Source: Parasphingorhabdus litoris DSM 22379
Lineage (GTDB): Bacteria; Pseudomonadota; Alphaproteobacteria; Sphingomonadales; Sphingomonadaceae
Assembly: GCF_020906275.1 (NCBI RefSeq)
Contig: NZ_CP086727.1
Location: forward strand, 2,356,001-2,420,000
Length of the DNA stretch: 64,000 nt
Direction of reading: 5' to 3'
A program made the translations under genes and the position numbers. Below, in pieces: positions 47,246 through 55,439 of this stretch; the stretch's first letter is position 1; the number at the start of each line of letters is the position of its first letter. The notes beneath the pieces are model-generated. The model saw nothing but the letters and a program-made list of their open reading frames with translations. It searched no databases and was not told the DNA's origin.

Positions 47246-48172
47246 ATGCGGACGAAACCAACTCTGGCAATTACCGGTGCGACCGGTTTTGTGGGTAGCC
47301 ATCTGCTCAACCTGGCGGTGCGCGCTGGTTTTCCGGTACGCGCCCTAACCCGTCAGACGCAGGATGATCGTCCAAATGTCACTTGGATACGCGGCGCCTT
47401 GGACAACCCTGCCAGTCTCAACGTGCTGTGCACGGGCGCAGATGTGGTGATCCACATTGCCGGGGTTGTGAATGCACCCACGCGAGAAGGCTTTGAAGCA
47501 GGCAACGTTGCTGGCACCATGGCCGTCGTCGAGGCGGCAAAGAAATCAGAATGCAGCCGCTTTATCCATGTCTCGTCGCTTGCGGCGACCCTGCCCAAGC
47601 TGTCCATCTATGGCGACACCAAAGCCAGAGCGGAAAAGATCGTGGCATCCAGCGGACTTGATTGGACGATCATCCGGCCACCCGCCATTTACGGGCCCGG
47701 AGACAAGGAGATGCTGGAGCTGTTCAAAATGGCAAAAAGCGGCTTCATTACCCTACCCCCCGATGCCGACGGGTTGCTATCCGCTATTCATGTCGATGAC
47801 CTGTCCCGCGCCTTGATGACCATCATTCCTGAGCATGAAGATTTGACCGCTCAGATTTTTGAGGTGGACGACGGAAAGACCGGCGGTTGGACCCAAACCA
47901 GCTTCGCTAAAGCCGTTGGCTGGGCGATTGGCAAACGGATCAAGCCGATAGCTACCCCAAAATTTCTATTGGAACTGGGCGCCAAAGCCGACCGATTTGT
48001 CCGCCGCGACAAGGCGAAGCTGACCGAAGATCGCGTCAGCTATTTCTGCCATGACGACTGGACGGTTGACCCCGCCAAGCGTCTGCCACCCGAATTGTGG
48101 ACACCGCAAATCGAAACGCGGCAGGGACTCAAAGATACCGCAAAATGGTACCGGCAAAATGGCTGGCTCTGA
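47246..48172 (+). CDS. NAD-dependent epimerase/reductase, NDUFA9/CerR-like
   Basis: A 308-residue extended SDR. The N-terminal nucleotide motif is AITGATGFVGSHLL (TGxxGxxG), HVSSLAATLPKLSIYGDTKA holds a Tyr-x3-Lys pair, and IRPPAIYGPGDKEMLELFKM is typical of atypical SDRs. Complex I NDUFA9-like SDRs of this type include CerR, the ceramide reductase of Caulobacter. Position four genes before serine palmitoyltransferase suggests the same role here: reduction of 3-keto-ceramide. The role is inferred; the family also has unrelated members. It starts 24 bases after proB. Confidence 0.75.
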   Translation: MRTKPTLAITGATGFVGSHLLNLAVRAGFPVRALTRQTQDDRPNVTWIRGALDNPASLNVLCTGADVVIHIAGVVNAPTREGFEAGNVAGTMAVVEAAKKSECSRFIHVSSLAATLPKLSIYGDTKARAEKIVASSGLDWTIIRPPAIYGPGDKEMLELFKMAKSGFITLPPDADGLLSAIHVDDLSRALMTIIPEHEDLTAQIFEVDDGKTGGWTQTSFAKAVGWAIGKRIKPIATPKFLLELGAKADRFVRRDKAKLTEDRVSYFCHDDWTVDPAKRLPPELWTPQIETRQGLKDTAKWYRQNGWL

Positions 48173-48241
48173 CGCCTGCCAAAATCACTAGCTGCCATCC
48201 CCGCCCAGTCGGCGCATAATTAGCCTCTGGGAGATGATATT

Positions 48242-49432
48242 ATGCAGGATGGCGCAGCGGTGCGCGATGACGTGCCCACTCATGATTTCGATATATATGG
48301 CGAACCGGCGATCAAGGCTGACGTGCATGAAGCCTTCCTTGCGCTCAAGAATGAAGCCCCTCCCCTGTTCTGGACGCCGAAAAATGGCGGGCACTGGATT
48401 GTTACTGACGGCGACATGATGATCGAGTTGCTGCGCAAGCCAAACATCTTTTCCAACGAGAATTTTTCTATCCCCCATGTCGAGAACATACCCAAGACGA
48501 TCCCGCTTTCGCTCGATCCACCGGAGCATCGTCCCTATCGCCAAATGATGCGACCGTTTTTCGAGAAAAAGGCAATTGCACCCTTGGAGGAACGGATTCA
48601 GCAATGGGCCGACAAGCTTATCGGTGCGGTCAAGGCGGATGGGCACTGTGAATTTATCGACGCGGTTGGCTCGCGCTTTCCGGTATCGGTTTTCATGGAG
48701 ATGCTGGGACTTCCACTGGACCGGTTTGATGAGTTTCGGGCCCTTGTGGACGAGAATTTTGCGCTGGCAGGTACGCCCGAAGTCGCACAGGTTCAGCAGA
48801 AAATTGTCGCGATGCTGGCAGAATTTGTGAAAGAACGTCAGGCGGATCTCAAGGACGATATGATGAGTCATATCATCCGGTCCGATATAGACGGGCGCAC
48901 GCTTAGTTTTGAAGAGCTTCTATCCATCGCGCATCTTCTGTTCCTTGCTGGCCTCGACACGGTGGTCAATGCACTCAGTTTTAGCATGAAGCATCTGGCG
49001 ATAGACACAGATTTGCAGACAAGAATTATCGACAATCCCGCCTGCATTCCAGATGTTACCGAAGAATTGTTGCGCCGTTACAGCTTCGTCAATCTGCCGC
49101 GTCAGATCAATGAAGATACCATGTTGGGCGGCCAGAAACTGTCAAAAGGGGAGAAGATTATCTGCCCACTTGCAATGATCGGCTGGGAGGAAAAGCTCAA
49201 CAAAAACCCGATGACGGTTTCAGTTGATCGCAAGCATTATCGCCATGGTGCTTTTGGCTCGGGCATCCACACGTGTTTGGGGCTGCATCTTGCCCGCATG
49301 GAATTGCATATTTTCTATGAAACCTGGTTCCGCGAAATAGGACGGTTTCAACTTGATCTGAACAAACCACAAGGCGCTATGCGCGGCGGAGTGGTCTGGG
49401 CGATCGAAGAGCTTTGGTTGCGCTGGAAATAG
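48242..49432 (+). CDS. Cytochrome P450
   Basis: A 396-residue soluble bacterial P450. The I-helix oxygen motif is LLFLAGLDTVVNAL (AGxDT), the K-helix has EELLRR (ExxR), and the heme loop is FGSGIHTCLG with Cys345 as the proximal ligand. The active-site acid-alcohol pair is present, so it is not a CYP152-type peroxygenase. It lies between the CerR-like gene and the spt region. A link to hydroxylation of sphingoid or acyl chains is only a guess; no ferredoxin partner is near. It converges on the PycTM gene. Confidence 0.93.
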   Translation: MQDGAAVRDDVPTHDFDIYGEPAIKADVHEAFLALKNEAPPLFWTPKNGGHWIVTDGDMMIELLRKPNIFSNENFSIPHVENIPKTIPLSLDPPEHRPYRQMMRPFFEKKAIAPLEERIQQWADKLIGAVKADGHCEFIDAVGSRFPVSVFMEMLGLPLDRFDEFRALVDENFALAGTPEVAQVQQKIVAMLAEFVKERQADLKDDMMSHIIRSDIDGRTLSFEELLSIAHLLFLAGLDTVVNALSFSMKHLAIDTDLQTRIIDNPACIPDVTEELLRRYSFVNLPRQINEDTMLGGQKLSKGEKIICPLAMIGWEEKLNKNPMTVSVDRKHYRHGAFGSGIHTCLGLHLARMELHIFYETWFREIGRFQLDLNKPQGAMRGGVVWAIEELWLRWK

Positions 49433-49440
49433 ACCCGTTT

Positions 49441-49959
49441 TCAGAGCAGCGGTCCGGCAAATTGTTCTGCGAGATATGTCACGAAAGTCATCGATAGACC
49501 GAGCAGAAACACCCGGTATGCGAGACCGAGATAACGATATTTTTTGCGTTCAAGTACGATGCCCATTTGATAGATATCGCGCAACATTGTGCGATAAACC
49601 GTTTCCTGATCAACGAAATTCTCCGCCAAAAGCTGGTCCTTGAACTCGTCTTCCGATATTTTTGAGAACGCCCCGAAAAACAGCATGTTAGGATTGGCAC
49701 CGGCCCGTATCTTGGTCGCTGGCATCACAGCGATCGCGGCCAGACCTGCTGCACAAAAAGCGGAAATTGCGAGTATGAGCAGAGGCAAGGAGAAGCTGCT
49801 CGCATGACTTTGCCCGATAGCCAGAGTAAAAACCACGAATGTTGCGCCAATTAGCATATTGGCCTTATGATCAGCCATCAGACTGAGTTGAACATGATGC
49901 TGCTGGGTCGTGCGCAGCAATTGGATGACTTCATCCGGCCATTTTCGGTCCTCGGTCAT
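49441..49959 (-). CDS. PycTM-domain (DUF5706, Pycsar-effector-like) membrane protein
   Basis: A 172-residue protein from the ATG at 49959; a frame to 50046 is open but less likely. The N-terminal QQHHVQLSLMADHKANMLIG leads into a first membrane segment (ATFVVFTLAIG), a second follows (LPLLILAISAFCAAGLAAIA), and a third lies at the C-terminus (FLLGLSMTFVTYLAE). This order (Asp-x-Lys-Ala near the first helix) is that of the PycTM family, which includes membrane effectors of Pycsar antiphage systems. No nucleotide cyclase lies next to it, so defence is not shown; a housekeeping sphingomonad paralogue is equally possible. It is divergent from acp. Confidence 0.72.
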   Translation of the reverse strand: MTEDRKWPDEVIQLLRTTQQHHVQLSLMADHKANMLIGATFVVFTLAIGQSHASSFSLPLLILAISAFCAAGLAAIAVMPATKIRAGANPNMLFFGAFSKISEDEFKDQLLAENFVDQETVYRTMLRDIYQMGIVLERKKYRYLGLAYRVFLLGLSMTFVTYLAEQFAGPLL

Positions 49960-50074
49960 GCTTGACCCTCCGCACAGGCGCGACCCGATGCGCCGTAAGA
50001 GTGACATAATCGGTGTAATTGGGCAAGTTACGGCGCATATCCCCATCCTTGTGCCCTGTTTCGGCCTTATTCGC

Positions 50075-50101
50075 TTGCCAATGGGTGCTTCATATTGGCA
50101 A
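50075..50101. promoter_or_regulatory. 8-bp inverted repeat upstream of acp-spt, candidate operator
   Basis: TTGCCAAT at 50075-50082 and ATTGGCAA at 50094-50101 are exact complements, separated by 11 bases. It lies 46 bases before the acp ATG and about 116 before the divergent PycTM gene. The 19-bp centre-to-centre spacing suits a dimeric regulator on one helix face. No regulator gene is adjacent. Confidence 0.5.
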
Positions 50102-50146
50102 AGGTTGCTTGGAATGAAACAGGCCGGGAATTTGGGGAATTAGAAC

Positions 50147-50392
50147 ATGGCAAGTCGTGAAGAAATTATGGCCAAGGTAGAAGCCTTGATTGGTCCATTC
50201 AACAACAAGGGCGTTGAACTGAAGGATGATACCACCTTTGCGGGCGATCTTGAGTGGGACAGCCTGACGGTAATGGATTTTGTCGCAGCGGTGGAAGATG
50301 AATTTGACATCATAATCACCATGAACATGCAGGCTGAAATCGAGAATGTTGGCCAGCTTGCCGACGCTGTCGCCAAGTTGATGGAACAATAA
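50147..50392 (+). CDS. Acyl carrier protein of the sphingolipid pathway
   Basis: An 81-residue ACP. The phosphopantetheine Ser is residue 39 in LEWDSLTVMDFVAAVEDEF; the four-helix acidic layout is normal. It is 54 bases before the serine palmitoyltransferase gene. In sphingomonads and Caulobacter, a dedicated ACP (AcpR-type) supplies the acyl chain to this enzyme, so that role is likely rather than general fatty acid synthesis. Confidence 0.92.
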   Translation: MASREEIMAKVEALIGPFNNKGVELKDDTTFAGDLEWDSLTVMDFVAAVEDEFDIIITMNMQAEIENVGQLADAVAKLMEQ

Positions 50393-50446
50393 CAGCATAA
50401 TCGGCATCCGGAACCCGTTTCAAGATGACGAAAACACGAGAGTAAA

Positions 50447-51646
50447 ATGACCGATCTTTTGAGTAAATTCGATCCGCTGATTCAGGAACGCGAGACGCTC
50501 CTCGCAACGGGCGTGAAAGACCCGTATGCACTGGTTATGGAGGAAGTGAAATCTCCCACCGTTGCTATATGTAACGGCAAAGAAACCATTCTGCTCGGCA
50601 CGTATAATTATATGGGCATGACCTTTGATGATGATGTTATGGAAGCAGGACTTACCGCGCTAAAGGACTTTGGCTCCGGAACGACCGGCAGCCGTCTTCT
50701 GAACGGTACATATAGTCCGCACAAGGACTGCGAAGAAGCGCTCAAAGAATTTTACGACATGGACCATGCAATGGTCTTCTCCACTGGCTATCAGGCGAAT
50801 CTGGGGATCATCTCCACACTGGCCGGCAAGGGTGATTATGTCATTCTTGATATCGACAGCCATGCCTCCATTTATGACGGCTGCGCCATGGGCAATGCAG
50901 AAATTGTTGCGTTCCGGCATAACGATGCCGAAGCACTGGAAAAGCGCCTGAAGCGCTTACCCGCTGACGCTGGCAAACTGGTAGTACTCGAAGGCGTCTA
51001 TTCGATGCTTGGTGATGTTGCACCGCTAAAGGAAATGATCCGTATCTGTAAGGAAAACGGCGCCATGACGCTGGTCGACGAGGCCCACAGCATGGGCTTT
51101 ATCGGCGAAAACGGCCGCGGTGTGGTCGAGGATCAAGGTGTCATTGATGATGTGGATTTCATCATCGGAACGTTCAGCAAATCAGTGGGAACCGTCGGCG
51201 GCTTCTGCGTCTCCAACCATCCGAAGTTTGAAATTATGCGACTGGTTTGCCGCCCTTATGTGTTCACGGCTTCACTACCACCCAGCGTTATGGCAACAGC
51301 CAGCACCTCGATCCGCAAGCTGATGCACAGCGGAAACAAGCGCGCGCATTTGTGGGAGAACAGCAAGAAACTCCATCAAGGGCTGCGTGATCTTGGCTTT
51401 GAACTCGGTACGCCGGAAGCACAAAGCGCGATTATCGCGGTTATCATGCCGGACCTCGAACGCGGCGCGATGATGTGGCAGGCGCTGCTCGCAGAAGGTC
51501 TCTACGTCAATCTTGCACGTCCACCAGCGACACCGGCAAACATGACCTTGCTGCGCTGCTCGCTTTGTGCCGAGCATACGACAGAGCAAGTTGACCAGAT
51601 TTTGGGTATGTTTGAAGCAGCCGGCAAGGCGGTTGGCGCGATTTAA
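50447..51646 (+). CDS. spt: Serine palmitoyltransferase
   Basis: A 399-residue alpha-oxoamine synthase that condenses serine with a C16 acyl thioester to 3-ketodihydrosphingosine, the first step of sphingolipid synthesis. The PLP-Lys is Lys245 in GTFSKSVGTVGGF; His139 (DIDSHASIYDG), Asp211 and His214 (VDEAHSMG) match the PLP-binding residues of the Sphingomonas enzyme. YNYMGMTFDD and TGSRLLNGTYSPH are family typical. It is soluble, without a membrane anchor. The upstream dedicated ACP supports acyl-ACP as donor. Confidence 0.95.
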   Translation: MTDLLSKFDPLIQERETLLATGVKDPYALVMEEVKSPTVAICNGKETILLGTYNYMGMTFDDDVMEAGLTALKDFGSGTTGSRLLNGTYSPHKDCEEALKEFYDMDHAMVFSTGYQANLGIISTLAGKGDYVILDIDSHASIYDGCAMGNAEIVAFRHNDAEALEKRLKRLPADAGKLVVLEGVYSMLGDVAPLKEMIRICKENGAMTLVDEAHSMGFIGENGRGVVEDQGVIDDVDFIIGTFSKSVGTVGGFCVSNHPKFEIMRLVCRPYVFTASLPPSVMATASTSIRKLMHSGNKRAHLWENSKKLHQGLRDLGFELGTPEAQSAIIAVIMPDLERGAMMWQALLAEGLYVNLARPPATPANMTLLRCSLCAEHTTEQVDQILGMFEAAGKAVGAI

Positions 51647-51667
51647 GTCTGAACGCGGGAGATTGTT

Positions 51668-52462
51668 TTGACCAACCCCATCTTGATCGAACAACGCGGC
51701 CCGATTGAAGTTCTCTCGCTCAACCGGCCTGATAAACTCAATACCATGAACGAAGATATGATCTTCGCGCTACAGGACTATTTCCGGGGACTGCAGGACC
51801 GGCATGATATCCGCGTTGTGCTATTTCGCGCCGAAGGGCGGGTCTTTTGCGCCGGATTGGATATCGGCGCCTGGAAAAATGATGGGTCACGCGGACAAGT
51901 GCAGCATATCTGGCGCACGCAGCGCAGCATCGCTACCGTCATGCAGCTGATGCGACAATGCCCACAGCCAATTATTTCACTGGCCCAGGGCGCGGCCTGC
52001 GGCGGCGGATTTTCGTTACTTCTGGCCAGTGATGTCCGCTATGGCGCACCGAGCCTGAAAATGAATGCCGCTTACATCAAAATCGGTCTGGGCGGTTGCG
52101 ATATGGGATCAAGCTATTTCCTGCCAAGACTGGTGGGGTCATCACTTGCATCAGAATTGCTTCTAACCGGCCGGTTCATTCAAGCTGAACGTGCTGAGAA
52201 GCTGGGATTGATCAGCGAAGTCGTTGAAGAAGACAAACTGGTCAGCACTGGCCTTTCACTGGCCGAAGAGATGCTCGATACCGCGCCAATGGGACTACGT
52301 CTGACCAAAGATGCACTCAACCGCAATATCGATGCACAGAGCTTTGAAGCAGCTATGGCGATCGAAGATCGACAGCAAGCCATGCTCAGCCTGACCGAAG
52401 ACAGTCGCGAGGCTGCCAAGGCCTTTTTCAGCAAGCGCAAACCGGACTATAAGGACCGCTGA
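51668..52462 (+). CDS. Enoyl-CoA hydratase/isomerase-family protein
   Basis: A 264-residue crotonase-fold protein. The start is TTG at 51668 with GGGAGA upstream; the first ATG is much later and would cut the fold. Oxyanion-hole stretches are FCAGLDIGAWK and GAACGGGFSLLLASD. In the active-site region CDMGSSYFLPRLVG, the position of one catalytic Glu appears to be Asp. It follows spt by 21 bases and may be in its transcription unit. Substrate unknown. Confidence 0.88.
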   Translation: MTNPILIEQRGPIEVLSLNRPDKLNTMNEDMIFALQDYFRGLQDRHDIRVVLFRAEGRVFCAGLDIGAWKNDGSRGQVQHIWRTQRSIATVMQLMRQCPQPIISLAQGAACGGGFSLLLASDVRYGAPSLKMNAAYIKIGLGGCDMGSSYFLPRLVGSSLASELLLTGRFIQAERAEKLGLISEVVEEDKLVSTGLSLAEEMLDTAPMGLRLTKDALNRNIDAQSFEAAMAIEDRQQAMLSLTEDSREAAKAFFSKRKPDYKDR

Positions 52463-52472
52463 TCCGGGTCGC

Positions 52473-52868
52473 TTAACGATCTCGGTTTTCGGTCCCCTGC
52501 CCGGCCGTGATAAAGAGCGCGGTCGCTTCTCCTTCGACATCTGCCGTGTGCCAGACGCCGGGGGGATTGATCGCATATTCGCCCTGTTCGAGCACGATTT
52601 GTCGCTCAGATCCATCTTCCATTTGCTGAATCAAGGATATTACGCCTTTGAAACACATGACGACTTCAGCACCGAGGGGATGCATTTCCCATACTGTCCA
52701 AGATTCAGTAAAATGGTGTAGCGACACCAAGCGCCCCTCTGCTCCATCATCAGCATGACGCTCACCATAAGCTTGATACCAGGCAGGATCGCCAGTGAAA
52801 CGGGGCTCGGAAAATGCGGTTGCCCCCAGTCCGAGATGTATCGGGTTATCGGTTAGTTTGTCAGCCAT
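52473..52868 (-). CDS. Cupin-domain protein
   Basis: A 131-residue single cupin from the ATG at 52868. The barrel core is visible: SWTVWEMHPLGAEVVMCFKG, then QIVLEQGEYAINPPGVWHTA. The metal ligands of cupin motif 1 are only partly kept (His and Glu present, spacing unusual), motif 2 has the His of PGVWHTA. Function unknown; such proteins bind small ligands or act as isomerases or dioxygenases. It lies 36 bases after the Tam41-like gene on the same strand. Confidence 0.82.
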   Translation of the reverse strand: MADKLTDNPIHLGLGATAFSEPRFTGDPAWYQAYGERHADDGAEGRLVSLHHFTESWTVWEMHPLGAEVVMCFKGVISLIQQMEDGSERQIVLEQGEYAINPPGVWHTADVEGEATALFITAGQGTENRDR

Positions 52869-52904
52869 AGTAGCGTCTCCCAGAAATACAGAAGCCATCT
52901 TAAC

Positions 52905-53807
52905 CTATTTAATCGCACCACCAGCAAACAATCTCGGCAACATCGTAAGCGCGCCCAGAATTGGCCATTTGCGCTGCCATGGTTTGATCTCATAGCTGGT
53001 ACCGGCATGACGGTTTATCTTCCACGCAAGGTAATCTATCCCGCCAGCATAGGTTCCAGACGCTTTTGCCAGCCGTGCGAGGGTGAGCAGCTTGCCATTA
53101 CGGCGCAGCACCTTCCAGCGTTTCTCTGCTTCTGCCGTCGACAGCTCACCAGATTCCGATGGATCCTGATCTTGCAGGGTTACCATCGTGGCGAGACCAA
53201 ATCGTTGGTAGCGATCGGGATCAGCATCAACGACGGAGCCAGGGCGATTGGTCCGTTCGGCGCGTAATTCTGCGCCATAGGTCAGCTCAAAACCGCGATG
53301 CCATATCAGCATGGGTGCCTGCGGCTGAGTTCCAAGCACCGGTAAGGTGAGCTCAAACAGAGTTATGGGCGCGCGAGCGATTGCCGCGGCAACCTTTCCA
53401 CGGGCGGTATCGTTCGCACACCAGGCCAGGCGAGACGGCTGGGAAAATCGGGCCCAAACGCTTACTGCACTAGCATCCAGTCCGTTTAAATGATGAAAAT
53501 CCTCTTCGCTCAGCACTGCAATTTTGGCGACCAATCCGTCATGCTCTGCGGGAAAGACATTCGGCGGCAAGAGCTTGTTGGCCCGGACCAGCCAGCTTTT
53601 GCCATAAGCAGCTTCATAGGTCGAGACGATCAGATAGAAATCGAGCATCTGTCCTTCGAGCTCGGTGGTCCGGAGACATGAGCCATAAAAAAGCACGGCG
53701 CGGGACGCGTCGCCATATTGCGCCGCAACAGTGGCTGCAAAAGCAGACACGCGCGGGTCAACCGGCTCTGCCAGCTCGGCTTCTATAAGGGGAATTAGGT
53801 GACTCAC
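52905..53807 (-). CDS. Tam41-like nucleotidyltransferase-fold protein
   Basis: A 300-residue protein. A nucleotidyltransferase-like motif is visible: VLFYGSCLRTTELEG followed by MLDFYLIVSTYEAAYGKSWL, similar to the GS-x(n)-DF-x-hydrophobic pattern of mitochondrial Tam41 CDP-diacylglycerol synthases. The rest is helical. Position among sphingolipid genes suggests a role in activating a lipid or headgroup with a nucleotide. The match is by pattern only, and key acidic residues are fewer than in usual nucleotidyltransferases, so the activity is uncertain. Its start lies 15 bases after the kinase-like gene, one unit. Confidence 0.55.
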   Translation of the reverse strand: MSHLIPLIEAELAEPVDPRVSAFAATVAAQYGDASRAVLFYGSCLRTTELEGQMLDFYLIVSTYEAAYGKSWLVRANKLLPPNVFPAEHDGLVAKIAVLSEEDFHHLNGLDASAVSVWARFSQPSRLAWCANDTARGKVAAAIARAPITLFELTLPVLGTQPQAPMLIWHRGFELTYGAELRAERTNRPGSVVDADPDRYQRFGLATMVTLQDQDPSESGELSTAEAEKRWKVLRRNGKLLTLARLAKASGTYAGGIDYLAWKINRHAGTSYEIKPWQRKWPILGALTMLPRLFAGGAIK

Positions 53808-53822
53808 CCGCGGGATGATAGC

Positions 53823-54797
53823 CTAAGCAGCGAGGCGAAGGAAAGACACTGGTTCGGTGGACTTTAAAACGATCGGCTTGCCTTCTTTGGCGCGAAACAG
53901 TTCTCCGTCCATCACAACATTGCTGTTTTTGCCTTCAATGCGGATAACATCACCTTGCTCCAGGTGAATACCTTTTTGCACGGTTTTACCGAGGCGCCCA
54001 AATAGCACCGATAGGATGAAACGAACCAGCGCCGCAGGTTTTTGATCAATCGCCATAAATTGCAAGCGACCACGTCTGCCACGCGACCGGGTGAAACGCC
54101 GCATCAATAGAAGTTTTTCAAGCGTCGTCACAATCAAGATTGCGAAATTGCCCTGATATTGCCCCTTTTTGATGAGGGAAATACTGATTGGCGACGGACG
54201 GTTTGGGAGAAACTTCGCACGTATACCGAACAAAACGGAAGCCAGCGCTGCAAAAACGGTCAGCAAATGGGAGGCCGCATTGGGCAAGCCAAGCGGGTAA
54301 ATTTTATGCCGACAATAAAGAATAAACTCAGACAGGCCTGCACCGCCCAGAAACATGCCCAAGACGACTTTGCTGTCTTTGCTACCATCGGACAGGGCAA
54401 TAAGTTCGCGGTCCACAAGATGATCGTGCAGATCATGTTTCGCCATTTCAACGATACGTTCCAGAGCCTTCAACGGATTACCTTCCGCTCCTAAATCCAG
54501 CGCTATCAAATTTGTTTTGCCATTGGGCAGAACAGCGACAGGTGGAGGATTTTCACCGAAATGCCCGCCTTGATGCAATTCTGTAAGGGCAGCCTGAACA
54601 GTGCCGTCCCCGCCATTAATCACCAGCACCTTGGGTTTCACTCTCGCAATAGTTTCCAGCGCCTTGGTAATTTCGTCAACTGCGTCGACCTCGTAGTGGA
54701 AAACATCGCTGTTCTTGACACAATAGGAACGTACTTCCGGCAAGATCGCACGATTTCCCGTGGAGTTTGGATTAGAAAGTAGCGCTACATTGGCCAT
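53823..54797 (-). CDS. Diacylglycerol/sphingoid kinase-family protein
   Basis: A 324-residue protein of the DAGK catalytic family. The N-terminal ALLSNPNSTGN and the nucleotide motif VLVINGGDGTVQAALTEL are clear, then VAVLPNGKTNLIALDLG. The C-terminal beta domain includes GDVIRIEGKNSNVVMDGELF. Such enzymes phosphorylate diacylglycerol, ceramide or long-chain bases. Within a sphingolipid cluster, ceramide or sphingoid-base phosphorylation is likely, as in Caulobacter ceramide phosphoglycerate synthesis (inference). It precedes the Tam41-like gene by 15 bases. Confidence 0.87.
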   Translation of the reverse strand: MANVALLSNPNSTGNRAILPEVRSYCVKNSDVFHYEVDAVDEITKALETIARVKPKVLVINGGDGTVQAALTELHQGGHFGENPPPVAVLPNGKTNLIALDLGAEGNPLKALERIVEMAKHDLHDHLVDRELIALSDGSKDSKVVLGMFLGGAGLSEFILYCRHKIYPLGLPNAASHLLTVFAALASVLFGIRAKFLPNRPSPISISLIKKGQYQGNFAILIVTTLEKLLLMRRFTRSRGRRGRLQFMAIDQKPAALVRFILSVLFGRLGKTVQKGIHLEQGDVIRIEGKNSNVVMDGELFRAKEGKPIVLKSTEPVSFLRLAA

Positions 54798-54832
54798 TGT
54801 TTAACTGCCCGTTTCCCTGAAATATCGGCCTG

Positions 54833-55315
54833 TCACAGATATTTCATTTTGATGTTGATCGATTTCACTTCATTGCCAACAGTGAATTTGGTTTTCTTGT
54901 AACTGGGTTTGCCAAGGTTAAAGATATTGATGCTCGGGTTGTTAGACATCCCGCCACCATCTCTGGAAATATCCGTCTTGCCATTTCCATCAACATCGTG
55001 GCGCACCGCGATGCCATAAGTTCCACTGGCCGGTATCGGTACGCAAAAAGTCATGTTGTTCCGCTTCGCAGGTGCTTCGATACGGTTGATCCATGCGCCT
55101 TTTTTAAGCCACTCAGCTTTCGTGCCACGATAGCTTTGCACGCGAATTTTACCCGATGACGCCTTGACGCCACTTATATTCACCAAAACAGCGGGGCCAT
55201 TGCCGGCCTGGCATCTGCTCAGATCATTCGAAATTTTTTGTCCGGCGGTCGCTGCCGAAGCCGGCATAGCCAAAAGGGCGGTTGAAAGCGCAAGAGACGC
55301 TGCAAATTTCAACAT
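54833..55315 (-). CDS. DUF2141-family secreted protein
   Basis: A 160-residue protein from the ATG at 55315 with a signal peptide (MLKFAASLALSTALLAMPASA). The DUF2141 core is GKIRVQSYRGTKAEWLKKGA, then PASGTYGIAVRHDVDGNGKT and FTVGNEVKSINIKMKYL. It is a distant paralogue of the protein at 19846-20337; both end in Lys-Met-Lys-Tyr. Four Cys-free or Cys-poor strands suggest a small periplasmic beta sandwich. Function unknown. It is divergent from lptF. Confidence 0.85.
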   Translation of the reverse strand: MLKFAASLALSTALLAMPASAATAGQKISNDLSRCQAGNGPAVLVNISGVKASSGKIRVQSYRGTKAEWLKKGAWINRIEAPAKRNNMTFCVPIPASGTYGIAVRHDVDGNGKTDISRDGGGMSNNPSINIFNLGKPSYKKTKFTVGNEVKSINIKMKYL

Positions 55316-55439
55316 GACGAAAATACTCCTAGTCGTTATACCCGCGTTCAAACTGCGGCGGATAGAGAATCAGCCCCCAATATGGATGTGTTTATGAAAA
55401 TGATTTGCGGCAGAAACATGGTGAGAGGGCGACGATAAG

